From Prostheceraeus crozeri (lineage: Eukaryota; Platyhelminthes; Polycladida; Euryleptidae), in contig CAJQUW010003440.1 of the NCBI GenBank assembly GCA_907163375.1, positions 62,001 to 126,000 of the forward strand: a stretch of 64,000 nt of DNA. Reading direction: 5' to 3'. This document shows, one piece after another, positions 31,536-40,628 of the stretch (its first letter is position 1; every line of letters starts with the position of its first letter). The notes below the pieces were generated by a model, which had not been told where the DNA came from, did no database searches, and saw only the letters and a program-made list of their open reading frames with translations. The position numbers and the translations under genes are program-made.

Positions 31536-31991
31536 TTAGAAGTTATAGCAGCGTCGTCGTTTAGCGCCTGATGAATGATTAGAGCCTCTACGACGTTTGC
31601 GTGAATGCCTTTTGACTGAAGATCGCACCTTACCAGCTCCGCGATGTTTCCTCCTTCCTTTATTCATTCGTTTAGGTGATTTCTTTCCTTGAGTAACACC
31701 AGCAATGGTCTGCTTCAATGTTTTTAAACCGCGTTCCTTCCCACGATTCAACAAACTGCTCTTAAAACTTCTACCTCTGGAAAGATCACTAGCAACATCA
31801 CCAGCAAAGCCAACGGCATTACTTAAAACATTTCGTTTTAAAGATCTACCGACATTGGATATGAGAGGTGCTACAACAGATTTCAGTGCACCAAGTATGC
31901 TACCTCCACGTTGGCGGCGAGCGCCGATGTAAATTTGTCCTCCACCACTTACGTAGGAGGGTCGTGAATAAAATGAGGCAGTTGGATTCAT
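31536..31991 (-). CDS. Small very basic virion-core-type protein (A)
   Basis: 151 residues, rich in Arg/Lys/Ser/Gly. RRQRGGSILGALKSVV in the first third is a GG motif followed by an amphipathic helix, as in adenoviral pVI/pX-type precursors cut by adenain. The C-terminal half is poly-basic (KRHSRKRRRG, AKRRRC), suited to DNA condensation. The role is by analogy. A TATGCAAA-type motif lies 30 bases before the ATG. Confidence 0.75.
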   Translation of the reverse strand: MNPTASFYSRPSYVSGGGQIYIGARRQRGGSILGALKSVVAPLISNVGRSLKRNVLSNAVGFAGDVASDLSRGRSFKSSLLNRGKERGLKTLKQTIAGVTQGKKSPKRMNKGRRKHRGAGKVRSSVKRHSRKRRRGSNHSSGAKRRRCYNF

Positions 31992-32021
31992 AGCTCAAAC
32001 CCTAAACATTGTTAGTTACAA

Positions 32022-32029
32022 CTTTGCAT
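32022..32029 (-). promoter_or_regulatory. ATGCAAAG motif upstream of the capsid operon
   Basis: Gene-strand TCATGCAAAGTTGTAAC, 30 bases before the ATG at 31991. It shares ATGCAAAGTTG with the site at 28511-28518. Confidence 0.65.
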
Positions 32030-32032
32030 GAA

Positions 32033-33121
32033 TCACTGTCGATCACTTAGATGAAAGATGTCGGCACGACGCATCCAAGAGTTCATACTTGAAGGATAAC
32101 CAGTCCATTTAACAAGACACCATTCTCCACCTTGCCGTTTTTTACATCGAATGATTTTCTCTACCAAATATGTTTCACTTTCAGTGACTACCTCAATCTC
32201 ATCGCGGTCAAAGCTACCCTCAATTTCTTCATTATCGTAATCTTTCAACTTGTAGGTGGTCGGAGAGTCTTTTTGATTAATCCTTGATACTGTAAATACC
32301 TCCTCTGTCCAATTCGGAAGGTACCCTTTAGCAAAAACACTTTTCACTTTTGAGATACGAACTTTATCGCCAATTTTCACATCACTTTTCACATGAGTGC
32401 GTTTACGTTAGAATGATTCGCGCACTTTATCTACATTGTCAGCATTTACATCTACTGGTCTGAGTCCAATAGAACGATGGATAGAGTGATTGTAGGCATG
32501 GAGTGTATCTTGTAGAACCTTTGTCCAATTTTGTGTCAAGTTGGCAGTAAAATGTCGCCACAAGCGATTTTTTAATGTGCGATTAAAACGTTCAACGAGT
32601 GCAGCTTTATAAGCACTCTTTACACTAAACAACTCAATGTCATGCCTCTCAAATAATCTTGTCACATGCTGATTTTCAAACTCTTTTCCTTGATCACTCT
32701 GAATTCTTTTTGGAATCCGACCTTCTCGAAAAATTGTTTGGAATGCTTTTGCTACTCCTTTCCCTTCTTTAGTTTTTAAAGGTTGAGCCCACGCATAACG
32801 CGAGAAAATATCAATGACGGTTAAAATAAAATTATTGTCCGAGTTATGTTTTGAAATGGAGGCGACATCGCACAAATCTGCTTGCCACTGTTCATCGATG
32901 TCATGAACAATATAATGGCGGGTGCGGTACTTCTTTTTCGCTTGTTTGTGGAGTGTATAGGTAGCCTGACCCTTTAACCATCGTTTCACTTGTGATTGTG
33001 GAAGACCACTCGCTTTTGATAATTTCTTGATAGATGCAAATCCTGCCGGATGTTTTACATCATAATAGATTGACTTCAAACGTTCAGTCGATGACGACTG
33101 ACTCTTTTTCCTCCTTCTCAT
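32033..33121 (-). pseudogene. INT: DDE integrase with chromodomain-type tail (Polinton A)
   Basis: Retroviral-type integrase that inserts the element. Catalytic D-D-E residues lie in WQADLCDV, IQSDQGKEF and ALVERFNRT. An HTH-like region (LSKASGLPQSQVKRWL) precedes them. The tail has an SH3-like barrel (KIGDKVRI) and a chromodomain-like end (EWCLVKWTGYP..MNSWM). About one break separates core and tail. It lies between the virion genes. Confidence 0.9.
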
Positions 33122-33190
33122 CTTTTTGTTTTCTTACCTTTCTACATTTACAACAACTACAGCATTTAGCTTTAGCACATCTGCTTCATA

Positions 33191-33385
33191 TTAATAGTCT
33201 GAGAACATGTATTTCCTAGGAGGAGCTGTTTTACGTTTTCCTTTTACTAGTTTTAGTGGTGATGTAGATCTACGTCGAGTTCTTCCTCTTGTTTGCTTAG
33301 TGAGTGTGGGAGGGGATGTAGCAGGTGACGACTTAAACCAATTTGTTGTCATTTTCATCGTCTGAAGCATAGGAGCAGTAGCCAC
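33191..33385 (-). CDS. Small basic Ser/Thr/Pro-rich protein (A), uncertain
   Basis: 64 codons, open, ending 5 bases after the next gene upstream closes. Composition (TRGRTRRRS, KGKRKTAPPRK) is basic and disordered. It may be a small core protein or an unread spacer. No family recognised. Confidence 0.4.
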   Translation of the reverse strand: MATAPMLQTMKMTTNWFKSSPATSPPTLTKQTRGRTRRRSTSPLKLVKGKRKTAPPRKYMFSDY

Positions 33386-33388
33386 TGT

Positions 33389-33883
33389 TCAATCAAGTTC
33401 TTTCAATGTCTCATTATTCAAAGCAAATTTTGGTACATTATGCTTTTTCAATAGTTTAAGAAAGTATGACCAACCAGGTGGAACATAGCCCTGACGGCGC
33501 TTTCTACGTGTCGCATACTGAATCAAGTCTTCATAACGTGAAGCATCAATCACTTTATTTTCATCTGTAATGATTTCTCCTCTATCATTTACATTGAGAT
33601 GGGGTTCAATACTATTGAAAAGAGATATGGCATGTGCGCGAGATGCTAAAGGTGTAGCAGTCGATACAGAGTCACGCATCTTATTCTTCAAGTTTTTTAA
33701 TTGCTCAACAGTTTCCGATTGTAATAATACAGCACGATGTGGATCTTTGATGTGAACATTTTGCTGATAATCTATTTCTTTCCTATACATTTGATTTGCA
33801 AGAGGTTGCTTTACTTGCTGCATGGCAGTCAATTGTACATATTCATCCTGAGGAATAACAATCATGCGAGAATAAGAACTCAT
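33389..33883 (-). CDS. Conserved Polinton protein with Asp/Glu-rich GE(I)-linker motif (A)
   Basis: 164 residues, open. The pattern VNDRGEIITDENKVIDASRYEDLIQYA, then YVPPGWSYFLKLLKKHNVP, is familiar from many Polintons, where a protein with Gxxi..SNi.DLi....P.G...F occurs next to the packaging ATPase. Function not established; a minor virion or packaging role is inferred from position only. Confidence 0.65.
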   Translation of the reverse strand: MSSYSRMIVIPQDEYVQLTAMQQVKQPLANQMYRKEIDYQQNVHIKDPHRAVLLQSETVEQLKNLKNKMRDSVSTATPLASRAHAISLFNSIEPHLNVNDRGEIITDENKVIDASRYEDLIQYATRRKRRQGYVPPGWSYFLKLLKKHNVPKFALNNETLKELD

Positions 33884-33928
33884 AGTTTGTAGATAATCAT
33901 GGGAGTTTTCAAAATATCACTTCCAAAT

Positions 33929-34496
33929 CTAAATTCTTCCGGACACTTGCGTAAAGTCAATGAATAAGTAACCGTATGGTTTTTCAGTAGCTGCTTGAAA
34001 AATTTCAATTAAGGCTTTTGATCCTCTGGGTGCAACTTGTCGCGCTAAAATTTCAAATTGACTTTTATCTCGCGGATTCTTGAAAATAGCATAATAGTGT
34101 GTATTCAGGTTTCGTGTACGAGCTTCTTTTCCATCAGGAAACAAATTTTGTGTGATAAAACACCTTTTATGATGTGCTGCACGAGTGAACATATCTGTAA
34201 CATCTTTTGAATTCTTACTTTCTTTTAATAAATCATCCAATACAACAACATCATTAGACTGAAGTTTATCCACTGGAATAATTCCTTCATGTCGAATAAA
34301 GTTGCGACTTTGCAATTCCTGAAACAACGACGGTTGATAAATACCATAACACCAAATCACTCGATTGATAGGTTCCTTAAACAACTCCCTTCTTTTATCC
34401 AATAAATTCAGCGTGAAAATAGTTTTACCTGCATGAGATGGACCTGATACAGTCAGAACTTTATCACATTGAAGTCTGAAATCCATTTTATTACTT
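33929..34496 (-). CDS. ATP: FtsK/HerA-type genome-packaging ATPase (A)
   Basis: ATG at 34494-34496 (MDFRLQCDKVL). An upstream extension would need a TTG and cover the promoter motif. Walker A is VSGPSHAGKT and Walker B is DVVVLDDLL; a sensor-like ITQNLF follows. About 188 residues, usual for the Polinton/adenovirus-IVa2-like group of packaging motors. Open. Confidence 0.88.
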
Positions 34497-34507
34497 TGAG
34501 ATTCAAC

Positions 34508-34515
34508 ATTTGCAT
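34508..34515 (-). promoter_or_regulatory. TATGCAAAT motif upstream of the ATPase
   Basis: Gene-strand TTATGCAAATGTTG, 11 bases before the ATG at 34496. It overlaps the 3' edge of the neighbouring frame by a few bases. Confidence 0.65.
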
Positions 34516-34517
34516 AA

Positions 34518-34874
34518 TTAACGCTTAGAGCCAAAGATATTTCCCAATAGGTTGCCCACGGCAGGAGCTATCATTGGAAGTATTGCTGAAAGGAAACCGC
34601 CCTTTTGTGTTAGAGTTTTCCTCTTTCTTTGAAGGGTGACTTTAGGACTGGAGATGAAACGCAATTTCGTAGCATATCGCTTAAGTAACTTTCGTTGTTT
34701 TGGTGCTAATTTCTTCGTCCTCAACTTTCTCACATGAGAAATAATTTCATGAATGAATTTATAGTTGGCATGTCGTATAGCATTGTATCGCTGATTTGCT
34801 TTCATTCGTCGGAGAGCTTGAATGGCTGAAGAAAACTTTTGACTTTTACGTTTCGCCATTTTACGTTTCGCCAT
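34518..34874 (-). CDS. Basic virion-type protein with GGFLSAILP tail (A)
   Basis: 118 residues, open. The N-terminus is a near repeat (MAKRK twice), then a Lys/Arg-rich body. Near the C-end, LTQKGGFLSAILPMIAPAVGN is a GG cleavage-like site before a hydrophobic helix, a signature seen in adenoviral pX/pVI-like proteins and in many Polintons. Likely DNA- or membrane-active after processing (analogy). ATGCAAAT lies 38 bases before the ATG. Confidence 0.7.
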   Translation of the reverse strand: MAKRKMAKRKSQKFSSAIQALRRMKANQRYNAIRHANYKFIHEIISHVRKLRTKKLAPKQRKLLKRYATKLRFISSPKVTLQRKRKTLTQKGGFLSAILPMIAPAVGNLLGNIFGSKR

Positions 34875-34912
34875 TTTCCGTGTTAGTCTTTGCTAAAACC
34901 TATCTTTACCAC

Positions 34913-34920
34913 ATTTGCAT
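34913..34920 (-). promoter_or_regulatory. TATGCAAAT motif upstream of the basic protein
   Basis: Gene-strand CTATGCAAATGTGG, 38 bases before the ATG at 34874. Confidence 0.6.
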
Positions 34921-34925
34921 AGGTA

Positions 34926-35249
34926 CTAACTATTGCGACATAAGTGACACTCGAAATGAGCAATGTCACAGTGGTTACATTTGCAAAGTTGAATGCAATT
35001 ACGTATGAAACAGCGTTGACAAAAAGCATGCTTACATCTCTTGAAGATGCGCTTTCCATCCTTTCGCTTACATACATCACAACACATAGTTTCACCGTTA
35101 CTGATGTCTATAGCAAGTCTTTTTGAAGATATGAATTTGCTAGCCTTTTCTAAATAATAGACACATGTACAGAAGGAATATACTTCGAGAGTGAGCAGAC
35201 ATAGCTCGAAAACCAGTTGTGCTACAATCAAGTGCCACTGCATTTTCAA
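34926..35249 (-). CDS. RING-like zinc protein with N-terminal membrane helix (A)
   Basis: 107 residues. Hydrophobic residues 5-32 (LIVAQLVFELCLLTLEVYSF) suggest a membrane anchor. The C-half has CCDVCK...RCKHAFCQRCF...CKCNHC and CHLC, a RING/B-box-like Cys-His array. Viruses often use such proteins as ubiquitin ligases against host factors; that role is inference. Not a core Polinton gene. A second, smaller Cys/His frame lies at 36324-36449. Confidence 0.6.
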   Translation of the reverse strand: MKMQWHLIVAQLVFELCLLTLEVYSFCTCVYYLEKASKFISSKRLAIDISNGETMCCDVCKRKDGKRIFKRCKHAFCQRCFIRNCIQLCKCNHCDIAHFECHLCRNS

Positions 35250-35656
35250 CTTTTCTTTATGGAAAGTTGAATGTGAATATCTGAAATCGCTTCAATCACT
35301 AGACTGCTACCATGATGGTTAAATGCGTTAAGACGTTCAGCAATTTTTATCATATGTCTTTTAAAAAATTCTTCGGGGTGATCTACCACTTCCATTGAAT
35401 AAGAAGCAAAATGGAAAGAGCGACTTTCCACCTCTTCCTTTCCAAAATGACTAAACTTAATTTTCGCAACTAATCGCGCCATGACAATGCTATCAGAGAA
35501 TGTATTCATTAACTCTAGAAATAGAGTGCTAGCATCATCGACCACTGCTTCGATGTCGGTCTCATCTTTATGAAAATTCATCACATAATCTTGAACAGCT
35601 CCTTTTAAACTTTGCCTATGAAAATGTAATGTTCCGCAGTCGTTTGAGAAAGACAT
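35246..35656 (-). CDS. Stand-alone copy of the polymerase N-terminal domain (A)
   Basis: ATG at 35654-35656 (MSFSNDCG). 136 residues. VMARLVAKIKFSHFG...SRSFHF.SYSMEVV and ERLNAFNHHGSSLVIEAIS parallel the region of the polymerase encoded around 21990-22250 (KALIYLKLKYIKI..., FNQRDSALIFDAVD). In many Polintons this region (GS(G/S)..l..I..l.i.i) lies directly before the exonuclease domain. Function unknown; possibly DNA or terminal-protein binding. Confidence 0.6.
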   Translation of the reverse strand: MSFSNDCGTLHFHRQSLKGAVQDYVMNFHKDETDIEAVVDDASTLFLELMNTFSDSIVMARLVAKIKFSHFGKEEVESRSFHFASYSMEVVDHPEEFFKRHMIKIAERLNAFNHHGSSLVIEAISDIHIQLSIKKS

Positions 35657-35740
35657 GATCACCCTTTATCTAACCCATCCAGTGCATGAAAACAACTCTT
35701 CTCATAGTAACATTTATTGAATAACGGTAACAAGCATGCA

Positions 35741-36271
35741 TTATAAATCAATGGTTTGAAAGAGATAAAATAGATACAGCTGGTAACTATCATACAGCGA
35801 GCAATGATAACCATACAGGACTTTGGCAGTGCTGAGGTAAGGAGGAAAGAAGCATTGGTTATGAACGTAGCTACTACAACGAACAGACAAAATAGGAACA
35901 CACAAATCCTTAAAACGTTTCGTGACTTCATGATAATGTTGATTCACTCTACTATCCCTAGGTGGGAGCAAAATATCATCAATGATTAAATTAGGAAATA
36001 CTTTCCTCTCCTTACCAGGATTATTACAAAAGATGCGTATAACATTGAAAGCAGCTAACCATCGTTTAAAGTCAATAAGAAGAGCACTCTCACAAGAAAA
36101 GCCATAGTCTTGCAAATATTTCAGATTAAGTCCATGAATGTGTTTTCTCGCCCATTGATCAACATTGGGATTGCAGTTGGCACGTTGATGATAGACACTG
36201 ACAATCTGATATGTCCAATTGTTCATAGCAATAGCACTGAGCTCCTGTACAGGTTCACCCTCACAATCCAT
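35741..36271 (-). CDS. DEDD-exonuclease-like protein (A)
   Basis: 176 residues. MDCEGEPVQELSAIAM provides a D-x-E start as in exonuclease motif I; HIHGLNLKYLQDYGF...LLIDFKRWL resembles motif II. The fold suggested is RNase-H-like DEDD nuclease, but motif III is not clear. An acceptor (CCGTTTTAG before 36289) sits in frame just upstream and starts with GCTTCT. This resembles the first post-intron codons of the polymerase and of the 36484 gene, so the true start may be a leader exon. Confidence 0.55.
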   Translation of the reverse strand: MDCEGEPVQELSAIAMNNWTYQIVSVYHQRANCNPNVDQWARKHIHGLNLKYLQDYGFSCESALLIDFKRWLAAFNVIRIFCNNPGKERKVFPNLIIDDILLPPRDSRVNQHYHEVTKRFKDLCVPILSVRCSSYVHNQCFFPPYLSTAKVLYGYHCSLYDSYQLYLFYLFQTIDL

Positions 36272-36323
36272 AAAAATGATGATAGAAGCCTAAAACGGAA
36301 ATTTACACATCTAAGGAAACGTT

Positions 36324-36449
36324 CTATAACATATTACAAAATGAAGAATTACATCGATGCTTTTCACGACAAAATACACAAATGATATGATGGCAACGAA
36401 GAAGTAAAATGTATCTAATAAGACCACGTCTACGACACTCAAAGCACAT
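36324..36449 (-). CDS. Small RING-like Cys/His peptide (A), uncertain
   Basis: About 41 residues from the ATG at 36447-36449: MCFECRR...LRCHHIICVFCR...C, a half RING-like array similar in spacing to the gene at 34926. The frame is open farther upstream into the neighbouring gene. It could be a truncated paralogue or chance. Confidence 0.4.
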   Translation of the reverse strand: MCFECRRRGLIRYILLLRCHHIICVFCREKHRCNSSFCNML

Positions 36450-36483
36450 AAGCGAATTGTCATAGGGTAGAGTTAGGAAAGGA

Positions 36484-37253
36484 CTAGTAATTCTCCTTCT
36501 TTGATTTGCGTTTTGATGTAGCATTCTTCTCCGACTTGCGCTTCGTACCACTGCTGTTAAGGATTTGATCAATTATGTCGTCCACGTTGGGTGGTTTTGG
36601 AATATATAGGATGGATTCCATATGCATGGAGAGAGAGGCTATTTTATTATCCTTATGCCGACCATAATATAGCCCATTCACTTTGAAAAGGATATCCCAA
36701 GTACCTTCTCCGAGCTCGTCGCATGTGATGGGTGTTGAATGATCTCCCTCCTTCTTATAGTAAGCGCACCAATGTGATACCGGTAGGCAAATGTGATTAC
36801 CATCCCAAATCTTTCTATAGGGAGTATCCTTGTCATCTCTCGCCTTCCACTCTTGAGCAAGAGGAGTAGGAATGTCCATATTTAATGTCACGTACTCCTC
36901 AATAATATCAAGTTGGTGGCGAATGTACGGACTCACGGGGATCAGTATGTAGTCCCCATACTGATTGTGCATTATCTTGACATCCGTGGAAGGGAGCATT
37001 CCCGTTTGGAGTACTACGCCATGATCGTCATAACGCAAGACTTGTTTAAATTTACGCTGTAGCGGTGTAGGATTATGTACCTTGGTTGTTTCTTCCACTG
37101 GCCTCAGTTGTAGATGATCTGATCGTAGCGAACCTTGTAACGTTTGACCACCATTTTGTCCTACTAGTGCAGCAGATGGAGTAGATGCCTGAAAATGGAA
37201 AAGATTGTATTAGGTTTACGTTCAAGGGAGGGAGGAAAGTAGCGACTTACCAT
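36484..37253 (-). CDS. Replication-type protein, possible ssDNA-binding (A), intron after ATG
   Basis: ATG at 37251-37253, then an intron 37189-37250 (GTAAGT...TTTTCAG), then an open exon 37188-36484; about 235 residues. The body has IRHQLDIIEEYV, HICLPVSHWCAYY and WDILFKVNGLYYGRHKDNK, patterned like an OB-type barrel (weak). The C-end carries a bipartite nuclear-localisation-like KRKSEKN...KRKSKK. Its promoter architecture matches that of the polymerase, so an early replication role (single-strand binding) is inferred. Confidence 0.6.
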
Positions 37254-37361
37254 TTTAGTTGGATAATAGAGCAGGGAACTAGAGAGAGAGAGAGAGAAAA
37301 TGTGCGTCCGTCACTCGTGCGATTCAACGATGGAATGATTCTCACTGTGGAAGGCTCGCTA

Positions 37362-37407
37362 TTTATATAGAAATGCCTGATTCTCATTGGATGATGATCC
37401 TCATTGG
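37362..37407 (-). promoter_or_regulatory. CCAAT-CCAAT-TATA promoter of the 36484-37253 gene
   Basis: On the reverse strand CCAAT at 37407-37403 and 37390-37386 (12-bp gap), then TATATAAA at 37369-37362 (16-bp gap). Same plan as the polymerase promoter at 21158-21204. Confidence 0.75.
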
Positions 37408-37770
37408 ACAATAACATCAAGCTGATTCCAGATCTGGCCTCCATTTACCAATCCGAGCCTTCATTCGCCCGCTGGAGCTGTTTCTTGGGAAATTCTAACT
37501 CTGTCGTTTTTCGTCAATCTCCCAAAATCTTAATTCGTCAATCTCCCAAAATCTTAAATGGCGTCTCACATCTAAACGAAGACAGATAGGAACAAGCCGA
37601 TTCTTTCAATGAATTTGTCTCACTCTTAGCTTTCAAACCAGCTATGGCACGACTTTCTACGATCTCTAGAACCAAAGTTGGAAGATCGGTGCCGGGGGGG
37701 GGGGGGCGTCAGCGAAACTTTTTCTCTCCGATTGATTTGAAACTCACCATACCGATGCAAACCGATGCCA

Positions 37771-38050
37771 TACCCATACAAAGCCACTCTGACACTTAGG
37801 ATTTTTTCAGGTGAGCTACGACAGTCCACCCTCCCAACCTGGCCGGCACACCACGCCAACCTGGCCGGCACACCACGCCAACCTAGACACCACATCACTG
37901 CGCGCTATACGACGGTCGGCCAGAGGGGGGGGACGTCAGACCCGAAGCACCACGGCGGCCGACCACGACACTCTGCCGGTCCAGAGGGGGGGGGACGTCA
38001 GCGACGGCAGCCATCTTGCGCTATCCAGAAGTGGAGTTTTACTTACTACT
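37771..38050 (-). repeat. Right terminal inverted repeat of Polinton A
   Basis: Inverted match to 15100-15378, about three substitutions plus one C-run length difference. 37420-37770 holds no gene but includes a G-run and a fragment of the subterminal repeat. Confidence 0.95.
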
Positions 38051-38056
38051 ATCGTG

Positions 38057-39341
38057 TCTGTTCCAAGTCATTCAAAATACAACTGAGTTCTTCAATATAC
38101 CCAAAATTCTTATCCCAGACCAAAAGGGGTCCCACTTCCAGGGTCAGATATCGTAGAAATGATCAGTTTTATCGAGGAAATTTCGATTGACACAATCGAG
38201 ACAATAGAAATAATCGGAATAACCTCTATACTCGAAACAATCGAAATAATAACGTAAACAGCAGTTATGATGCTCACGAAAATGAAGAAGCAAATGATCT
38301 TTTTATAATAAGTAGTGTCTCTGTTTTTAACTTGTCATCAGCTGTCTTAGACGATGATTCCAAATTTTTACTCTCGAAGGGCGCCAAATTTTCGCCAACT
38401 CCAGATAAAAAAATTTAAAAAAATGGAAAGTGAGGTAGCCGAAATTAGTAGGAATCTTCGCTTAAGTGACTATTGTAAAGATGATTTAAATGAAGTCGGT
38501 AGAGATATTAAGCGCAAAAAGTGTAATTTTCTTCCATCTAAAGGAGCTAACGGTCAACTAGACACAATAATTGATATGGTTACTGACAAGACTAAGCATG
38601 TTAGTATCAGTGAGAATTTACGTCATAATAATCTTCCCAAAGATGAAAATAGTTGTATAAAATAGCTAAAAAGTAGCACTTCCTTACACATTACGAAAGC
38701 AGACAAAAGATAGCAATAGTTCTGCTTGATTATCGACTCTATAGGAACAGGATGATGGAAGAACATCTGTCTGACACGGAAGCGTACTCAGTCATCGATA
38801 AATACAATGCTGGTGTTACATTAAAGAAAATTAAGGAATTGATAAAGAAATACACTAATTCCTGCAGTTTCGCCAAGAATGGAAAAGAATTTCTCACTAA
38901 TTCAATTGCCAAATGCCATACATATGCGGGTTACCCAAAGTGCACAAGCATCAGAGCTATTTTGAAAACGCATCAGTTGATAAATTCAAGTGTGCTGAAG
39001 TGAAGGCTCCATCAGACCTCAAATTTCGTCCTTTAGTTTCATGTACTTTTCTCCTACTAGTCACCTAAGTGCCTTTGTTGACGAGATCCTGAAGCCTTTG
39101 ATTTCGTTGCTGCCAAGTTATTGTAGAGACACGTATCACTTTTTGTAAAAATTGCCTCGTGTGTGTATCTGATTTCCACATTGATGATATGATTTTAGTA
39201 ACGCTGGATGTCGTTTCATTATATACGAAAATTTCTCTATCTCTCGGCCTAGACGCCGTAAATTTTTGGCTTGCAGAGAAAAAGTTCTTGGGTTCACGGA
39301 ATATTTTCAAATGACTTTATAATTGCGGCTGTCCGGTTTGT
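38057..39341 (+). mobile_element. Penelope-like element, 5' half (sense), interrupted at TTTGT
   Basis: Reading the top strand gives an Asn/Arg-rich leader, then FLLSKGAKFSPTP, NLRLSDYC (38.4-38.5 kb), an LSDTEAYSVIDKYNAG region (38752-39003), and a VTLDVVSLYT motif at about 39198-39227. The last PLE codons before the break read FIIAAVRF. Several frame changes show it is dead. At 39337-39341 it is cut by a 21-kb insertion, and its 3' half resumes at 60392. Confidence 0.88.
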
Positions 39342-39831
39342 ACATGTCGTTGAAGTTAGCACCAACTTTTTGAATAGGGTTTGTGCAGAATAGAAAACCT
39401 CATGTACAGGTACGATTAATGACGCAGAGTTTGTACAGACAAACATTTTTCCAAAATTCGAACTCTTTCACCTTCAAAATTCAACTTTAAATTCGAAAAA
39501 TTGGTGCAAGTATTGGTGCTATCTAGTTAGTGAGTTTGTACAGCACTCCGATGGAAAAATGTACATACAAGCACAAAAAACTGAGTTTGTACAGCAACTT
39601 CCAGCACTTTCCCTACACGAACAACCGGTAAAAACCGCCAAAAAGCGATTTTTTCAAAAAATGACAAATTTTCCAGAAATGAACTTGGTGCTACATGGAA
39701 AATGAGTTTGTGCAGTGCTCTAACCGGTGGAATAGTGTTCTACTAATCAAGTCTGAGTTTGAACACACACTTCTCCGACACTCCATCACTCCTACGACCG
39801 CTAAATACCGGTTATTATACAGTAACTACAA
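39342..39831 (+). repeat. Left 490-bp TIR of the outer element
   Basis: Inverted match to 59901-60391. Contains five GRGTTTGTRCAG-like words (near 39379, 39427, 39532, 39582, 39703) plus a degenerate sixth (GAGTTTGAACAC near 39755), which could be transposase binding sites. Confidence 0.95.
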
Positions 39832-40025
39832 GAATATTGCCCATTTATGAACATAGAATGATAGGTTTCTCTAAATTGACCGTCAAAGTAAGTGAATTCA
39901 AGGTCTCTTTTACCTCGTGTTTTGGGTAATTGCGACATGTTCTGGGGGTTATTGCGACTAAGTGCGTTTTCATATAGTGTTGCGAATTAAATGCCAATGA
40001 TAGTTTGGGAATGTAATATGAAATG

Positions 40026-40470
40026 AGTAGTATATAGTGTGACATCCGGCGCAACGCTTCGCTTCGCTTTGCTTCGCTTCGCTTGCGCCGGATGTCACAC
40101 TTTTGCGGGTTTTTTCAAAAAATCAAAATTTCAAAAATTTCAAAAATTTAGGTAGACTTCGAATTTCACGTGGCCGAAGGCCGAAGGGCGAAAATTTAGG
40201 TAGTGACAAATTTTCAAAAAAATCAAAAATTCAAAAATTTAGGCGGTCTCAAAATATCACGTAATCGAAAATTTAGACGGTTTCAAAATATCACGTGGAC
40301 GAAAATTTAGGCGATCTTAAAATATCACGTAATCTAAAAAATATCACGTGGACGAAAAATATCACGTAGCCGAAGGCCGAAAATGTAGGCAGATGAAAAT
40401 TTAGGTAGACCAAAAAAAATCACGTAGTCTCAATATACCAGAAGATTGTATTCAAAATATTTCTTTAAAA
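40026..40470 (+). repeat. Left terminal inverted repeat of Polinton B with terminal hairpin
   Basis: Inverted match to 56701-57140. Eleven bases in, 40037-40054 pairs perfectly with 40083-40100 (18-bp stem, GCTTC-repeat loop); the same hairpin is in the right end. Beyond it are alternating AAAATATCACGT(G/A) and GAAAATTTAGG words, several copies. Confidence 0.95.
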
Positions 40471-40628
40471 CATGGAAACCTCAACGGGGGAAGCCTCAGA
40501 AATGGAAGGAATCTGAGTGATCTGATGTCCATTCATTGTCTTTGTTGATCCGTGAAAAAATTATTTTTTATTTTCATGAGAAAACAATTTTTATTTCCAT
40601 GACATATATATCTTTTATTGTTAAAAAA

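Larger units (their letters stand above)
15100..38050. mobile_element. Polinton/Maverick A, complete ends, recent
   Basis: 22,951 bp, bounded by ATCGTG (15094-15099 and 38051-38056), the 6-bp duplication expected of Polintons. Ends start AGTAGTAAGTAAAACTCC. Terminal repeats are about 280 bp and differ by roughly three substitutions and one base in a C-run, so insertion looks recent. Parts include protein-primed DNA polymerase, DDE integrase, adenain-type protease, packaging ATPase, hexon-like capsid protein and several virion-type and accessory genes. About three breaks are apparent overall; most other genes are open. It is treated as a fossil. Confidence 0.97.

Noticed and set aside
35659-35931. 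Hydrophobic 90-codon leftward frame
   Set aside because: Mostly overlaps the exonuclease-like gene in another frame; hydrophobicity is a by-product of that frame.
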